A DNA stretch of 64,000 bases, from NCBI GenBank assembly GCA_011800155.1, contig CM022368.1, positions 3,348,001 through 3,412,000 on the forward strand, given 5' to 3'. The DNA comes from Flammulina velutipes. Its lineage: Eukaryota; Basidiomycota; Agaricomycetes; Agaricales; Physalacriaceae. Under the pieces are notes generated by a model. That model saw nothing but the letters and a program-made list of their open reading frames with translations. It searched no databases and was not told the origin of the DNA. Both the position numbers and the translations under genes were made by a program. Below, piece after piece: positions 48,802-60,226 of the stretch (its first letter is position 1; every line of letters begins with the position of its first letter).

Positions 48802-51528
48802 TCATGGGGAGGACGGGTTCATTTGAAATTGGACTGAGGCACCGCTGTCCGAGCTCTCGGCAGGAGACTTCCAAGGACGATCGCGATCCAGGTCAAGGCT
48901 GGCCAATGTGCCATTCAGATCATGCATGGCGTCGAAATCCCGAGCATCAAGCGGATGGCCCGACGAAGGGCGCGACAGATGACCGTCAAGGCGACTTGAG
49001 CCACGATAGGATCCATAGCGATTGGCGCTACCGGGGCGAGTACCTGTTGGCGTCGCCTTCAGGACATTGTTTCCAGAATCGGCGCTCCTGCCATCATCGG
49101 GGAAGAAGCCGGGGGCGTAAGACTTGGAGGGGTGAGGCAGCGAGGGGTTGGAGTACGAGTCGCGACGAGCGAAGCCGTTCGTCTCGGGTGAGAAGGGAGA
49201 GAACGACTTGCTTTGAGCATCCGCGGCGTCCCCGAAGTCCAACATATCGTGACGGACACCGTGGTTGTGTCCAGCAGCGAAAACGTCCTTGTCGGCAATG
49301 TGCTGGAGTTGAATCTGCTGCCCCATTCGGTTCATAGGATCTGCCTGATTCATCTGACCCAACTTTATCATCTGGAGGGTTTGCAGTTGCTCAGGAGTAA
49401 GCAGCGGCAATGTAGATGAAAGCTGTGACTGGAGAGCAGCAGTTTGCGCAGCCTGTGCAGCAGCTTGAGCGGCTTTGTCTAAAAGAAAATGAGCAAGTAG
49501 TAGAGCCAAAGGAAAGAGAAGACATACATTGGCTGCGTCCCCAGCTGAGGCGAATCCTACTACCTCCGACGGGGAAGCCTTGCATCTTCTCGATAGCTCG
49601 CTCAGCGTCGGCTTTACGGACAAACTGAACGAAACCACAGTGCTTCCCAACTGGGACTTTGACCTGGAGAAACGTCAGTGAAAACTCTCGAATAGAAAAA
49701 ACTGGAGGCGCACGTAGTGAATGTCTCCGAATGGCGCAAAGAACGTCCTAAGGGTCTCTTCTGAAATGAGGGGAGACAATCCTCCTACAAAGACGGTAGT
49801 GTTGTAGGGATCACTGGACGTGAGCTGCTCTCCATTAGGACCGATCAGGTTGCTGAGGATAGCTTGGGCTTGGGCATGATGCTTCCAAGACTCTTCGGAG
49901 AAGTAACGTTGACCTTGTCCACTGCCGGATCGTTCGTTAACGAATTGTGAAGTAATAGATGATGTGGCGGTGGCCTGTTTGGGAGGCTCCATCTCGCCGG
50001 TAGCGTATTGCCGAGCGATCTGAGCCAGTACATGATTCGGAAGGTTCAGCATGTCATCAACAGTATTGAACGACGTAGAGGCGAGGCTGCTAGTCGACGC
50101 GGAGGTATGGGAGCTGAGTGTCGTCCCAGAGTTGGAGCCTTCCATAGAGGACGACGAGCCTGAAGAGGCAGAGTGCAGAGATGAATGCGATGTGGCCCCG
50201 GCGATAGGCGCAGAAACGCTTTTGGCCTGTGCCAGAGATGGAAGGGAAACAGCTATAGTAACGCTGTTCTGATCGATGCCATTGGATGCAGGGGGAAATT
50301 GGACTTGAGGGAGATCTTGTGGCGCCAATGCAGAGGTCGGCTTGAATTTTGCGGTGGCCGGAGAAATCCTCACTGTCATTGCGAGTAAGTATTGATTGAT
50401 ATCATAGAAAGTGAATGGCGACGTACTCGGTCGTGAAAGGCAATACAAACCATGCATCTCAACTAGTGCCCGTTGCTGATCGCTTTCGTCGGTAAACCTG
50501 AAAGGAACCATGAATAACATGCCGCATATATGCGTTCCGAAGACATACCTCACGAAACCATACCCACGCGACACGCCCGTGACAGGATCCAACATGATTT
50601 TGGCGCTCTTGCAGCTGAGGAAAGGGCGAATGAACTTGGGTTCGCGGTCGTTGCGGAGGCCCAAAACTGGATTTCTGAAGACTGCGACGAGATCCGAGTT
50701 TGACGTCTCTGGGGCGAGATCGCCTACGAATATGCTGTACTCCTTGGGGTACTGTGGCGTCGCGGCGGGAATGTTCAAAGGAGGAAACGAGGCAGCGACG
50801 GGCGTGGTGTTGGACGGGATGGAAGACGCCCAGTTGAGCACAAAGGGTTTCGCCGAGTTTGGCATCGTTACGGCGGGACCGCCGTTTGTCGCGTTTACTT
50901 GAGCGATGACCGAGGCAGCGTGGGACGGCGTTGGGAAGGTGAGGAAGCAGTAGCCAGGATTGTTTGCGTGCTGGCCCGTCGATGGGTCAGGGGCTGGATG
51001 AGGGACCTTGATGCTGACTGGATCCCAGCCCATGAGGGCGCAGACCTGTTTGGCGTATTCTTCGTCCATCCAAGGCTCGAGTTCTCCCCACCAAAGAGTA
51101 GAGCGAGATGAGTTCGAGGTGGCGGTAGCCGTAGAAGAGGATATAGGCGAGGTTGAGGGGCGGAAGGTGTCTCTGTCGTTTGCAGCTCGCTGTTCGTTAA
51201 GCGAGTACAATGGACTCGCAGGTGGAGGAGAGGGGTGGTGGTGGTTGAAGAGAGAGAAGGATGCGTTTGGCGTGGAAGAAGGATTGGGCCTGTTTGGTCC
51301 TGTGGGCCCATTATTGTCCCAACCTTGCTCCCAATCGGGCGCTCCAAACGATCTCGGTACCGAGCTATTGAACGTCGGGAACCCGCCTGCGTGTCCGTTT
51401 ACTCGTCGATCCATGGACGAAAAAGTCGGGATCGTCCCGGGCAACGTTGAGTGCAAGCCGTCTCCACTGCGCATAAAATGGAGTCCAGGGGGACTGTCAA
51501 AGTCTGCGTTTTGGTCAAAGCGCGACAT
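48802..51528 (-). CDS. RNA-binding protein with three RRMs (Nam8/Csx1/TIA-1 type)
   Basis: Starts MSRFDQNADFDSPPGLHFMR. The disordered N-terminus is followed by RRM1 with a degenerate first strand (STLWWGELEPWMDEEYAKQV, PGYCFLTFPTPSHAASVIAQ), RRM2 (YSIFVGDLAPETSNSDLVAV, SRGYGFVRF) and, after a Ser-rich linker, RRM3 (NTTVFVGGLSPLISEETLRT, CGFVQFVRKADAERAI, RIRLSWGRSQ). The order and spacing match fungal Nam8/Csx1-like proteins that act in U1-snRNP splicing or stress mRNA stability. A Gln/Ala stretch (AAQAAAQAAQTAALQSQL) and low-complexity tail follow. About five exons, about 850 residues. Confidence 0.9.
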
Positions 51529-52364
51529 TCCAAGGGAGATTTGCTGATAAATACTGCAAAAATAGCACGATGGGGCGGAAAGCGATGTAGGATTTTTTGT
51601 CGAATAGTTTGGGAGAGCAGATGCGCGAAACTAGTTATCTGAGGTAACTGTAGCGGGGTGCGACAACCAGAGAAATCGGATCAGGAGATGAAAAGCGAAA
51701 ACTATGCTGGAAACGACGACTGAAAGAGCGATAGATAGCTGAAATGTCGCTGGCCGGCTGCACGTTGCAGGATTCAAAGCGAACCAAGCGTCAACGGGAG
51801 TCAACTGGGGGGATAGAAGGACACCAACCAAGGGGTTCTTGGAAGGTTTATAGATGGACAGACGGTTTCAAATTTGCGGAGTGTGGAAAATCGGAGTTGC
51901 CTCAAAAGGGAGTTGTCGACCTGGCCATATTGATCACAATGAACGGCCTGTTTACGGCGAACCACCTCCTAATTATCCGACACCCATCAGTCCGATTCGT
52001 GCCATATCGACGTGCAGGTGCCCGATAGTTCTTGTGGCTTCGTTCCCAAGAAAGGAAAGACAGGTTCCCCCCTCTCAGTTTTCCCTAGGGCCTCCTCGCA
52101 TCATTATAGCACCTCCTATGCGTCTTCGAAGTACGTTGTCATCAATCTGGACCCACAATCAATGTTATCTCCCCAAGTTCGGTAGGAGGACACACTTTGT
52201 GTGGCCAGGATCTCACAGTGGTTGTGTCAGTAATCTCTCCTCTTCTCTCGCATCTTGGTCCTTCCGGATACGTTGATCTGTTCACATCCTCCTGATGTGG
52301 TCCACAATACGCCTTCTTGTGTACTTGATATCAGACCGTAGGGATGACGAAGAACAATGGTATC
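51529..52364. other. intergenic, nothing firm
   Basis: 5' leader and promoter of the RRM gene, then about 600 bp without a convincing gene. A plus-strand frame at 51854-52276 is open but has no domain or codon pattern I trust. Confidence 0.4.
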
Positions 52365-52623
52365 TTATTGTTCCTTTCGCTCCAGCACTGCTCGACCGTA
52401 GTAAACAGCACACATGGTACCCCAGATGGGAACGATGGTTCCAACCTTGAAGCAGTTAGGATCTTATTGCGCCCGGCTTCCCACGCAGTTCGTTGACTCG
52501 TCGTAGCTGCGCCAGTCATGTATTGTTCTGCGTCATCGTTGATCTACTCAAACTCATCTCGTCGCTTATACTTCGTCTCAACCTTTACCTGCAGGCTGCC
52601 AGTCCAGAACTAGTCGGCTTCAT
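52365..52623 (-). CDS. possible tiny membrane protein of about 45 residues
   Basis: Three exons can be joined: ATG 52623 (MKPTSSGLAAC), a GTAAAG..GCGCAG intron, SYDESTNC, a 39-nt GTGGGA..TTCAAG intron with a CTAAC branch, then VGTIVPIWGTMCAVYYGRAV and LERKEQ. The last exon reads like a single membrane helix with a charged end, as in small mitochondrial subunits, but I cannot name a family. Frame and signals fit; size makes chance possible. Confidence 0.28.
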
Positions 52624-53133
52624 GCATTCTCAATAAAACGCTTATGACACCGCTCAGCTAGACCATTCCATAAAATCACACATTCTCCTACCCCAACAAG
52701 CCAACAATCAACATCACTTCTACAGGATAACGCAATGGTGCTCAAGTATATTCCTTTGTTCCCTCGAATAGGCAAAATCAGAGTGCGCCACACTTGATGG
52801 TCATCATAACCGCGTACAGTTTTACTCAACCCTATCATGATTTCTCCAATCTAAACGCGAGATGAAGCCGTCCACATACAGTTCGAAACCATAACACGCC
52901 ATTGTTCGCCCGTTTCGCGCATCTCAAGCATCTTGACGCACTGCCTAGATGTCCGAACGCCGCCCAAATAGCTAGTGTGATTTGGTCCATATGAACCCGG
53001 TCATCAGTCCGAGATAAACGAGCGTCAACCATGGGTGGATAGGTGGTTCGGCGGCTGAGCGCTGAGTCCTCACGTTTACTGACATTCCAATTAGCAGCTA
53101 GAAGAGGAAACAACAGATGTGATTCGGAGTTCC
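52624..53133. other. downstream of cytochrome b561
   Basis: A minus-strand frame (to 52835) could be a further exon of the cytochrome b561 gene, joined by a GTATCT..TTCTAG intron and coding AANWNVSKREDSALSRRTTY. Otherwise nothing. Confidence 0.4.
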
Positions 53134-54267
53134 CTATATTAACGATACAAGCGATGTAATACAGATACCTGATCGATTCCGAGTTGTTTTGCTGTAGTGT
53201 GAAATTAGAATATCTTCATTTTTGACCACCTAAACTGAGGGTGAGATGTAAATAGAGACAGTCAGAATGTACTCACCGTACGCGTACGAGCAAGGCTCCC
53301 AAGACGATCACGGGCGCCACGGTGTACGCGATGAACTTCGGTATGTCTGCGACGTACTTGCGAGCCCATCCTGACGCGCCACCTAAATTAACAGTGGCCA
53401 GCAGAAGGACCACCAGAACATAGCCAGATATCCTGCGAATGTGCGGGTCAAAAGGGTATTTAGGAATCGGCGAGGAAGGCGGGGTTACCTATGGTACCGC
53501 CACACAAGTTTTGCCTTCATTCCGCCACCAAACGCCACGCCCTTACCCCAAACACTTCCACCTCCCAAGATTATTTGAATGACCATCCAACACATAGTGG
53601 CAAGCCCGAGTTTCTAGAGGTGATTTTAGCAGTGGAGCCATAGCAAGGTGGAATTGTGCCTACGCCGTGCAGTGACTTTAAGTGATGTTTATCGCGTAGG
53701 AATTTGGTATATGTGACTGCGAATGTCCCAAGAAAAACCAACGGGAACGCGACACCGAGGATAACTATCTGGTGACGCTTTAGTCCAGCTTCTTTAGTCT
53801 TGGGTTGCGAAGTTGGCTGAAGGGTCAGAATTCCTACATAATGTGAGCCGTAATACAGAACTTGCGAGACTCAGAGACTCACCATACGTGAGCAAGACCA
53901 GTGCCAAACTTTGCAGAATCGGATGCCATACAAACCACCCGACTTGAGTGGGATGGTTGGCCAGTACCGATATACATGTAATAATCAGGCAAACCTACAG
54001 ACCATCAATAACATTCCAAGGCTTATGCCTAAGCGACAACTAGACGCACAATAGATGCACACTATCGATGTCTAGCATCAATACAGCGCGTTAACGTTGT
54101 TAAATTCGATGTACACTCACCATGGCAGCGTAGAAAGCAACTACATCTCCCTTCCTATCCTCTTTCTTTACAATCTGTTCCTCCTGGCCCATATCAGTAG
54201 CTTCTCGTTGTCCAGGTGGAAGAAGTAGCTCGTAGTCCTCCGAGTTGGCAATTTCTTCGGATGGCAT
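53134..54267 (-). CDS. cytochrome b561-domain membrane protein
   Basis: Cytochrome b561 proteins carry electrons across membranes with two haems, usually ascorbate-linked or ferric-reducing. Start MPSEEIANSEDYELLLPPGQ at 54267. Exons join to give VCLIITCISVLANHPTQVGW, FVWHPILQSLALVLLTYGIL, HQIVILGVAFPLVFLGTFAV, HHLKSLHGKLGLATMCWMVI and LVWRYHRISGYVLVVLLLAT, with His residues at the positions expected for haem ligands (WHP, SLHGK, YHR). Five or six membrane helices. The SLHG/KLGLAT junction uses a GTAGGC donor. The simplest reading ends LVSLI at 53134; an extra exon would extend it to 52835. No DOMON domain is fused. Confidence 0.82.
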
Positions 54268-54570
54268 CAGCGGGTACGACGGTTAGATACACATAGATGG
54301 TTTGTAAGACACGACACGTCGCCCACTTGAGCGGCTATATAAAGCGGGCACGATGGTCGTCGTTATTTCGCAAGACGCGAATGCAGGGTCTGATCGGCAT
54401 TCGCCGTCTTAATGAAGTCCGTTCCTGATTGGTTCTGTAAAAAATGGACCATTCAGAGACTCCTTCTCAGCCTGTTGTAGTGTTTGAGTAACTATACACC
54501 TGCATTAAGTAGAGCTGAAATACAGTTTCCCTCGACGAATAATTATAAAATATTATAGCCAACCAAGTAT
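54268..54570. other. short intergenic region
   Basis: Promoter of cytochrome b561 and 3' flank of the Arf-GEF gene. GCTATATAAAGCGG near 54333-54345 on the plus strand is TATA-like but faces away from both genes. Confidence 0.4.
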
Positions 54571-57500
54571 CTACGAAGAACTCGCAGGCGCTGGTGCTGG
54601 CGTCGGTACCACCTCATTCAAAAACCCGGGAAGGAACCTCTCCATCCGCTCAGCCGTCGCGGTCCACAATGTCTTCTGCTGTTGCGAGCGCTCGTCGTCT
54701 GAAGAAGGCGGAACAAGCATTTTCGTCGCTTGCATAACGAGAAGTACATTTTTGAGGGATTCAGGTATCGCTTCGGCCTGCACCAATGTTAGTCCAAGTC
54801 TCGGAGTGTACTGTCTGGGACTCACCAATTGTTCCCCTCGGTCAGCCTGAATCAGCCTATCCAACAGATCTAGAATCTGTATCCACAATACACGAATGTC
54901 AACATCGCTGGATCCATCTCGGACTTCAAAGTGCATAAAGGTCTTGCACAGGAGGGCAGACGCGCGAAGGCGGCTCTCTGCCATGCCTGCAGGATCTCGT
55001 TGGAATACATGAGGTTTCAGCAGCTCGTCGAGGAGTGGGAACGTCACTCGGTTGAAGATTTCGTCCCGCTGGGATTCACTGGCCTCCTGGAAGATGGGAT
55101 ATGGACCTAGGATGATCCGCTGAAGTTGACTCATGGCGTTGTATCGAATCTCCCTTGATGCGTTCGAGGATTGTCGACTAAATGTTGTTAACAAAGGCAT
55201 CCACAGCTGTCGCCATGCTGTAAAAGTACGAATATAAGAGGGCAATCAATGCGAGTTGGGTGGTGAACTGACTTTGTTCGCGTGGCCAATTCGGTATCTC
55301 AGCGTTCGATAGCCACTTCTTCAAGACCAATAAGAGCTCTACGGCCTGTTTGCCGCGATCGACCTGTGGTGTGCTGGAATATTTGGTCAACAGCTGATTT
55401 CACCATTCCACTGTAGCTTACCTAGGCTGAACAGAGGTATCACGTCTTCGTCCTCGTTGTTGACTTTCTACTGAATTCCCAGCTGTCGAAACAAAGTCGT
55501 CAAGAAGTTGTACCAGGCCGGAGAAATTATCAGTAGAGATGTGTTGCTCGGCGCCTTCCGCGACCAAGCCTGAGATCAAGTCGAATGCTACGCGTGCAGC
55601 ATCCGGATGCGATAATGTCGACCGAATCAGAACGAACACCAAGTTCCATTCTGTTTGTGATCTGGGATATGATATGTTAGACGGAAGGGGCGTTGACAGA
55701 GAGATAAAAGAAACATACCGAACGACACTCCGATGTTTTTGGACTATCAACATGAGACCCGATATAATCTGTTCTGCAACAGAGTTTGCAATAGCAGGTT
55801 TGAGACCAGCAAGAAGATCGAATGATACGTAGAGCTGGTCGCGTAAAGACGGCTGTCGTAGATTGAGAATTAGTTTGGAGCAATGAGATGAAAACGAACG
55901 AATTGAGCAACAATGAGGCAAAGCCGCAGTAGACCAACAACAGCCCTCTCAACGAGCAATACACTATACTGCTCAGATGTAGTGAGGAGTCCTGAAATGT
56001 GTTCGAAGACGATCGGCCTGAGAAAGTGTTGTGATCAGTTCACCAGATCGCCACCCAAAGTGAAGGCTTACCATAGATCTTCTATATGTTGCGGTGTCTG
56101 GCATGTGATACTGACCATCGTCTCGAGCAGAAATACTGAGGCGGGATCGTATGGCAAAGCAAACGGTTCGTCCTCTACATTGTCATCGTCGGTGTCTTGT
56201 CGTAGTTTTGCAATTGTCCGGTCATGGGCAAGCGCTTCGAGGGCCCGAATAGCGGCAATGAGCGCTGGCAAGTCAAGATGCCTAACAAGATTTGAGCTGA
56301 AGGCCGCAATACAAAACAACGGACGTACATTATTTGACTGTACAGCTCGTCGAGACGGCAGGAGGTAATACAGTCTATGGTGCAGAGGGTGTTTTCCACA
56401 TCCGAGTCAGTCGCATCTGGTAAAGCTTCCGAGCTCGGAGAATAAGGTGTCATCAAGTACGATGATAGTGCAGACAAGAGCCCGCCTCCCTCATTTCTTG
56501 CGGTCGGCCTCTGCGGTTGGTTACCACGGAGCGGGATCATCGAAACGCCACCCAGGAAGTCCTCCATTTGCAACATCCTCGTCGGAAGAAGCGACCTCAA
56601 GAACAAGTTTTGGAACATTTCGAAGATCTAGTATGCCTGCGTCAAGACGGAATTCATTGAAGAAGGTGTTCTGACTGACCTGGGTCCACCCCTCGCGTAG
56701 TGCATTCCCGTTCCCATTTACAATGTTGAACAATACAACGGCAGCGAGTTGGCCTTTGAAGTTGGTTCCGAATTTCACTGAGAGATTCGAAACGGTAATA
56801 GACTGGCCCTCTATATCAATTACAGGGTAATTCGGCACTTGCGCTGGTAGCATCTCCGACAGAAGGCCTGTTGCCTGTGACAGAGAAACCACCACGAAGT
56901 CGAAAACATCTGGCAAAAGGAAAATACCAGCCAGAGTGGCACATTGCCTGAAGCCAGCAACAGCGCGCTCGATAACGTAGTCGTTGTCGAAAGAAATGAA
57001 CGCGTATGCGATGGCAGAAATGGTAGGTTTCCAGACAGACTTGAAAATCTCGATGTCGAAATGTGCCGTGTTGGCCTCCATGAGGTCCCCTGGAAGAATA
57101 TGTATCGGTGAAAATCACCCTTGGGGTAACAATGTCACTTACCAGCCTGTCGTGAGCGCGCTAGCAGCTCCTTCCATGCATACTCGAATCCCAGGTGTCC
57201 TGTGTGCTCTTCTGGCATGACGATCTCATTCTTCCGGATTGAGTCGTAGATATTTTGCTGAGTGATGTTAGTTTAGCCTCCGCCAATCTATTGGTATGTG
57301 CGTACGAGGTATGCCGGAGAGAAATCATGACCATTGTTGACACCTCGCAGGTTTTTCTGATAATCCTCGAAAGACATACGTTTCTGCCAATCGGTGAGCC
57401 TTGACAAATCATTCAAGAGGTCGAAGATCGTACCCTGACTTGAGGATTATGCTGGTCGGTGTTCAACATGATTATGGAAAACGCCAGAACAAAGACAGCG

Positions 57501-59930
57501 TCCTCGCTCTGAATTTCAGCTAGAATATCCAGTTAATACAGCTAAACAAGGGATGATCAAGTATTACCTGGCTCTGTCGCGAAGTATATCGAGGCGAAGG
57601 TTTCGGTGATACGTGATATTTGTTGAGCCTCTCCTGGAAGGCGGAAAGATTCCAATAATTCGCGCATAGCTTCAGCCATTGGTTTCTATTACGCGTCAAA
57701 ACAACGAAGTGCACAAAATCAAAGATGAACCTACATTCTTGAAAGCAAAAAGACCAATGAAGGCCCTCAATAGTTCGATATTGTCTGGTTTGGATATGAA
57801 ATCTCCAAGTAAACGTTTGTCTAGTCTGGAGCAGCTTTTCAGAAAACGCGCCAGACTCTGAGCCTTTGTGACACCCTCAGATAAGTCATGATAGATGAGC
57901 CCATTCTCTTCCGCGAATGCAAGTCCGAGTTTGGGTTTTGTGTTGAACTTGGAGGCGGCGCTAAGGATCAACTTCTTTTGAGATTTGGTCTGAAGAATAG
58001 AATCCGGCGAGGGATAACTCTGGAGAGCGTAGTCAGTGCGAACGCTCAAGTCAGAATAACACAAGACTTGCCGAGTGCCATGACTCTGAGCTCTGAATAA
58101 TAGTGTTAGCGAGAAGAAATATAGGAGGTAAAGAGATCGATACATTCAGTGCGCGGCCTGCCATATCGTTGACAAATGCGAGAAGAAGATCCAAAGACAT
58201 GAATTGAGCGTTCTGCTGCTGTATATCCAGGGGATCCGTCGGATATACTGACTAGACGTAACATCAGCACTGTTTGGTAAAGTTGACGGACGAGTTACTT
58301 TGGTGAGGAAGTCCATCAATCGTTCAAGCAGGTTCTCGCTGTTGACATCACAGTCATAATTGGCGTAAATGTCGGCCATGAAGCTTGGATGTCTTGCTAT
58401 CTGGCTTAACGTCTCTAAAAGCAAATCGCGGGTCTGCCCGTACGCAGGAGGGACTAGAGGACGTGATTGCGTCGTAGACCCATCATTGTCGGGTTCTGGA
58501 GGACCCAGCAACGGTGTTTCTGGCGCTGGTGTACCCGGCCTTGGGGAATTAGAGTACGTCGCTCTCTTCGACAATTGCTTCTGTGAGAGGGGTGGAGGCG
58601 CCAGCCTGTCGATTGTGAAGGCCAAGAATAGTTCCTGCTGGAGCTTCAGGTGTTTGCGCATGGTATCGAACATTGTGGAGATGGTCCTTAATGCGGCATG
58701 GAGGACTGACATGTTGTCGGATCGAGCAAGCTGGAAAAGAAATTTGCATGCTGGGTCTATAACGAGAGCCTTCAACGAGGGAAAGCTTGGGATGAGAGGG
58801 CCTGCTTCCTCGAACGCGGTGTTTAGTATCCCCAGGACAGTTAACCGTGTCGAGTCGGTATGCTTTTTGTCGCTTGGATCCAGAACATTGACAAGGACAC
58901 GTAGAAGCTCTAATATAGAAGGAAGGCCATCTAAGACTATGTTAGATCATTCACGCAATTTGGGAATGAGCTTACATGGCAGGCGAGGAGCGGCGGGCAT
59001 TGGTGGTTCTTCCAGCACTGACACAGACGCGGCATCATCTATGGAGATATGTGCGTCGTCCGTCGAGACCGACATCTTGATCTCTCCATCTGCTTCTTCG
59101 ACGTTCGTCTGAAGCTTGAGTTCTTCCTCGATAGGATCCAGCACGTGCAAACGGGCGAAACACGTCTGAACGAGTTTATTCATCGTATTTTCCGCCGACT
59201 TTCTTAGCGTTTCTGGTATCTGGATTAGATGCCGTGACTTGACAGGATATACCACGTACCGCTGAGACGCATCTGGCATGACGTGGTCAACACCGTCTCC
59301 AACATCTCGCAAACTTCCACATCTCCCAATACGCCCCCGAAGCCACAGAGACAGTCTTCGATGATAGCCATGATCTTGAGTAAGACCACTTCATCTCCAG
59401 ACGAATCGCTGGGTTCAAACTTGCAGTGCGAGACTGTGCTGCTGAGTTCCACAAGAGCAATATCGAGGTCGACGCAGTTTGTTGATATCAAGCCGCATGC
59501 AAAGAATTTGTGAAGGGATGAAAGAGCAGCGGACGTGATAGGACCCGTAGAAAGTGGAGAGCGTATGATGGCGAAGAACGGCGCAAGCACCGAGGTCAAC
59601 GAAACTCTGGAAATATCTAAAAGATTTAGTTACACCGTCCAAGTGCGGCGCCTAGCATTACTCACCTTCAACGTCCCGCATAGTGCGTTTGAGCTCCTGG
59701 AAGCCAGCCATGAGATCAATTTCTCTATTGAGACCCCGCCTGCTTTGCGCATCGTACGCCGGCGACGATATTCGCAGTCCCAGATTACTGCCTAATGCCG
59801 AGTCCCTTGTGATCATGAAGTGTGTTGTTGACGCCCATCGCGAGTTCTTTCGCATCGCCGACGTGACGGAAAGGATTTCAGAGAGCAAGACATGTTTCTT
59901 GGACACTGTCCGGCGCGTCGCTGTTGACAT
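54571..59930 (-). CDS. Arf guanine-nucleotide exchange factor Gea1/2 (GBF1 family)
   Basis: Large Golgi Arf-GEF that activates Arf1 for COPI coat assembly. First in-frame ATG is 59930 ([20 protein letters not shown]), leading into [14 protein letters not shown], the usual DCB-domain start. HUS-type sequence follows ([40 protein letters not shown]). The Sec7 domain spans about 57,300-57,950: [20 protein letters not shown], the glutamic finger in [20 protein letters not shown], and [17 protein letters not shown] helices run to the C-terminus ([56 protein letters not shown]) ending [11 protein letters not shown]. Around twenty exons, about 1,450 residues. Intact as far as I can read. Confidence 0.92.
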
Positions 59931-60226
59931 TGGAAAAGGCGGGAGCCAAGGAGCACTTAAATCTGAATTTGGTAGCGCAAGTGACACGAAACAAGCTGAC
60001 GTAAACAGCTTTGAACAACACAACGAAGATACATCAGTCAGAACACAGTATTATAGTCATAGCTGTAAGATACGCAAAACCACAAGGGAGATAGCAAGTG
60101 ATAGGTATAAAGAATGAGAGAAGGGAAAATATGGCCAATGAGAAAATCCAAGTATAGAACATCTTTTCGAAAGCTTGGAAAACACGAACACTAATGCACA
60201 GAATAAAACAAATCTGGGCAACCTCG
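59931..60226. other. Arf-GEF promoter / epimerase 3' flank
   Basis: Just under 300 bp. An in-frame open stretch continues upstream of the Arf-GEF ATG to 60023 but has no earlier ATG. Confidence 0.5.

Noticed and set aside
48627..49337. 236-codon plus-strand frame antisense to the RRM gene
   Set aside because: Low-complexity Arg/Ser translation opposite a repetitive tail; no start context or domain.
51854..52276. 140-codon plus-strand frame upstream of the RRM gene
   Set aside because: No domain, no splice partners, and composition unlike neighbouring exons.
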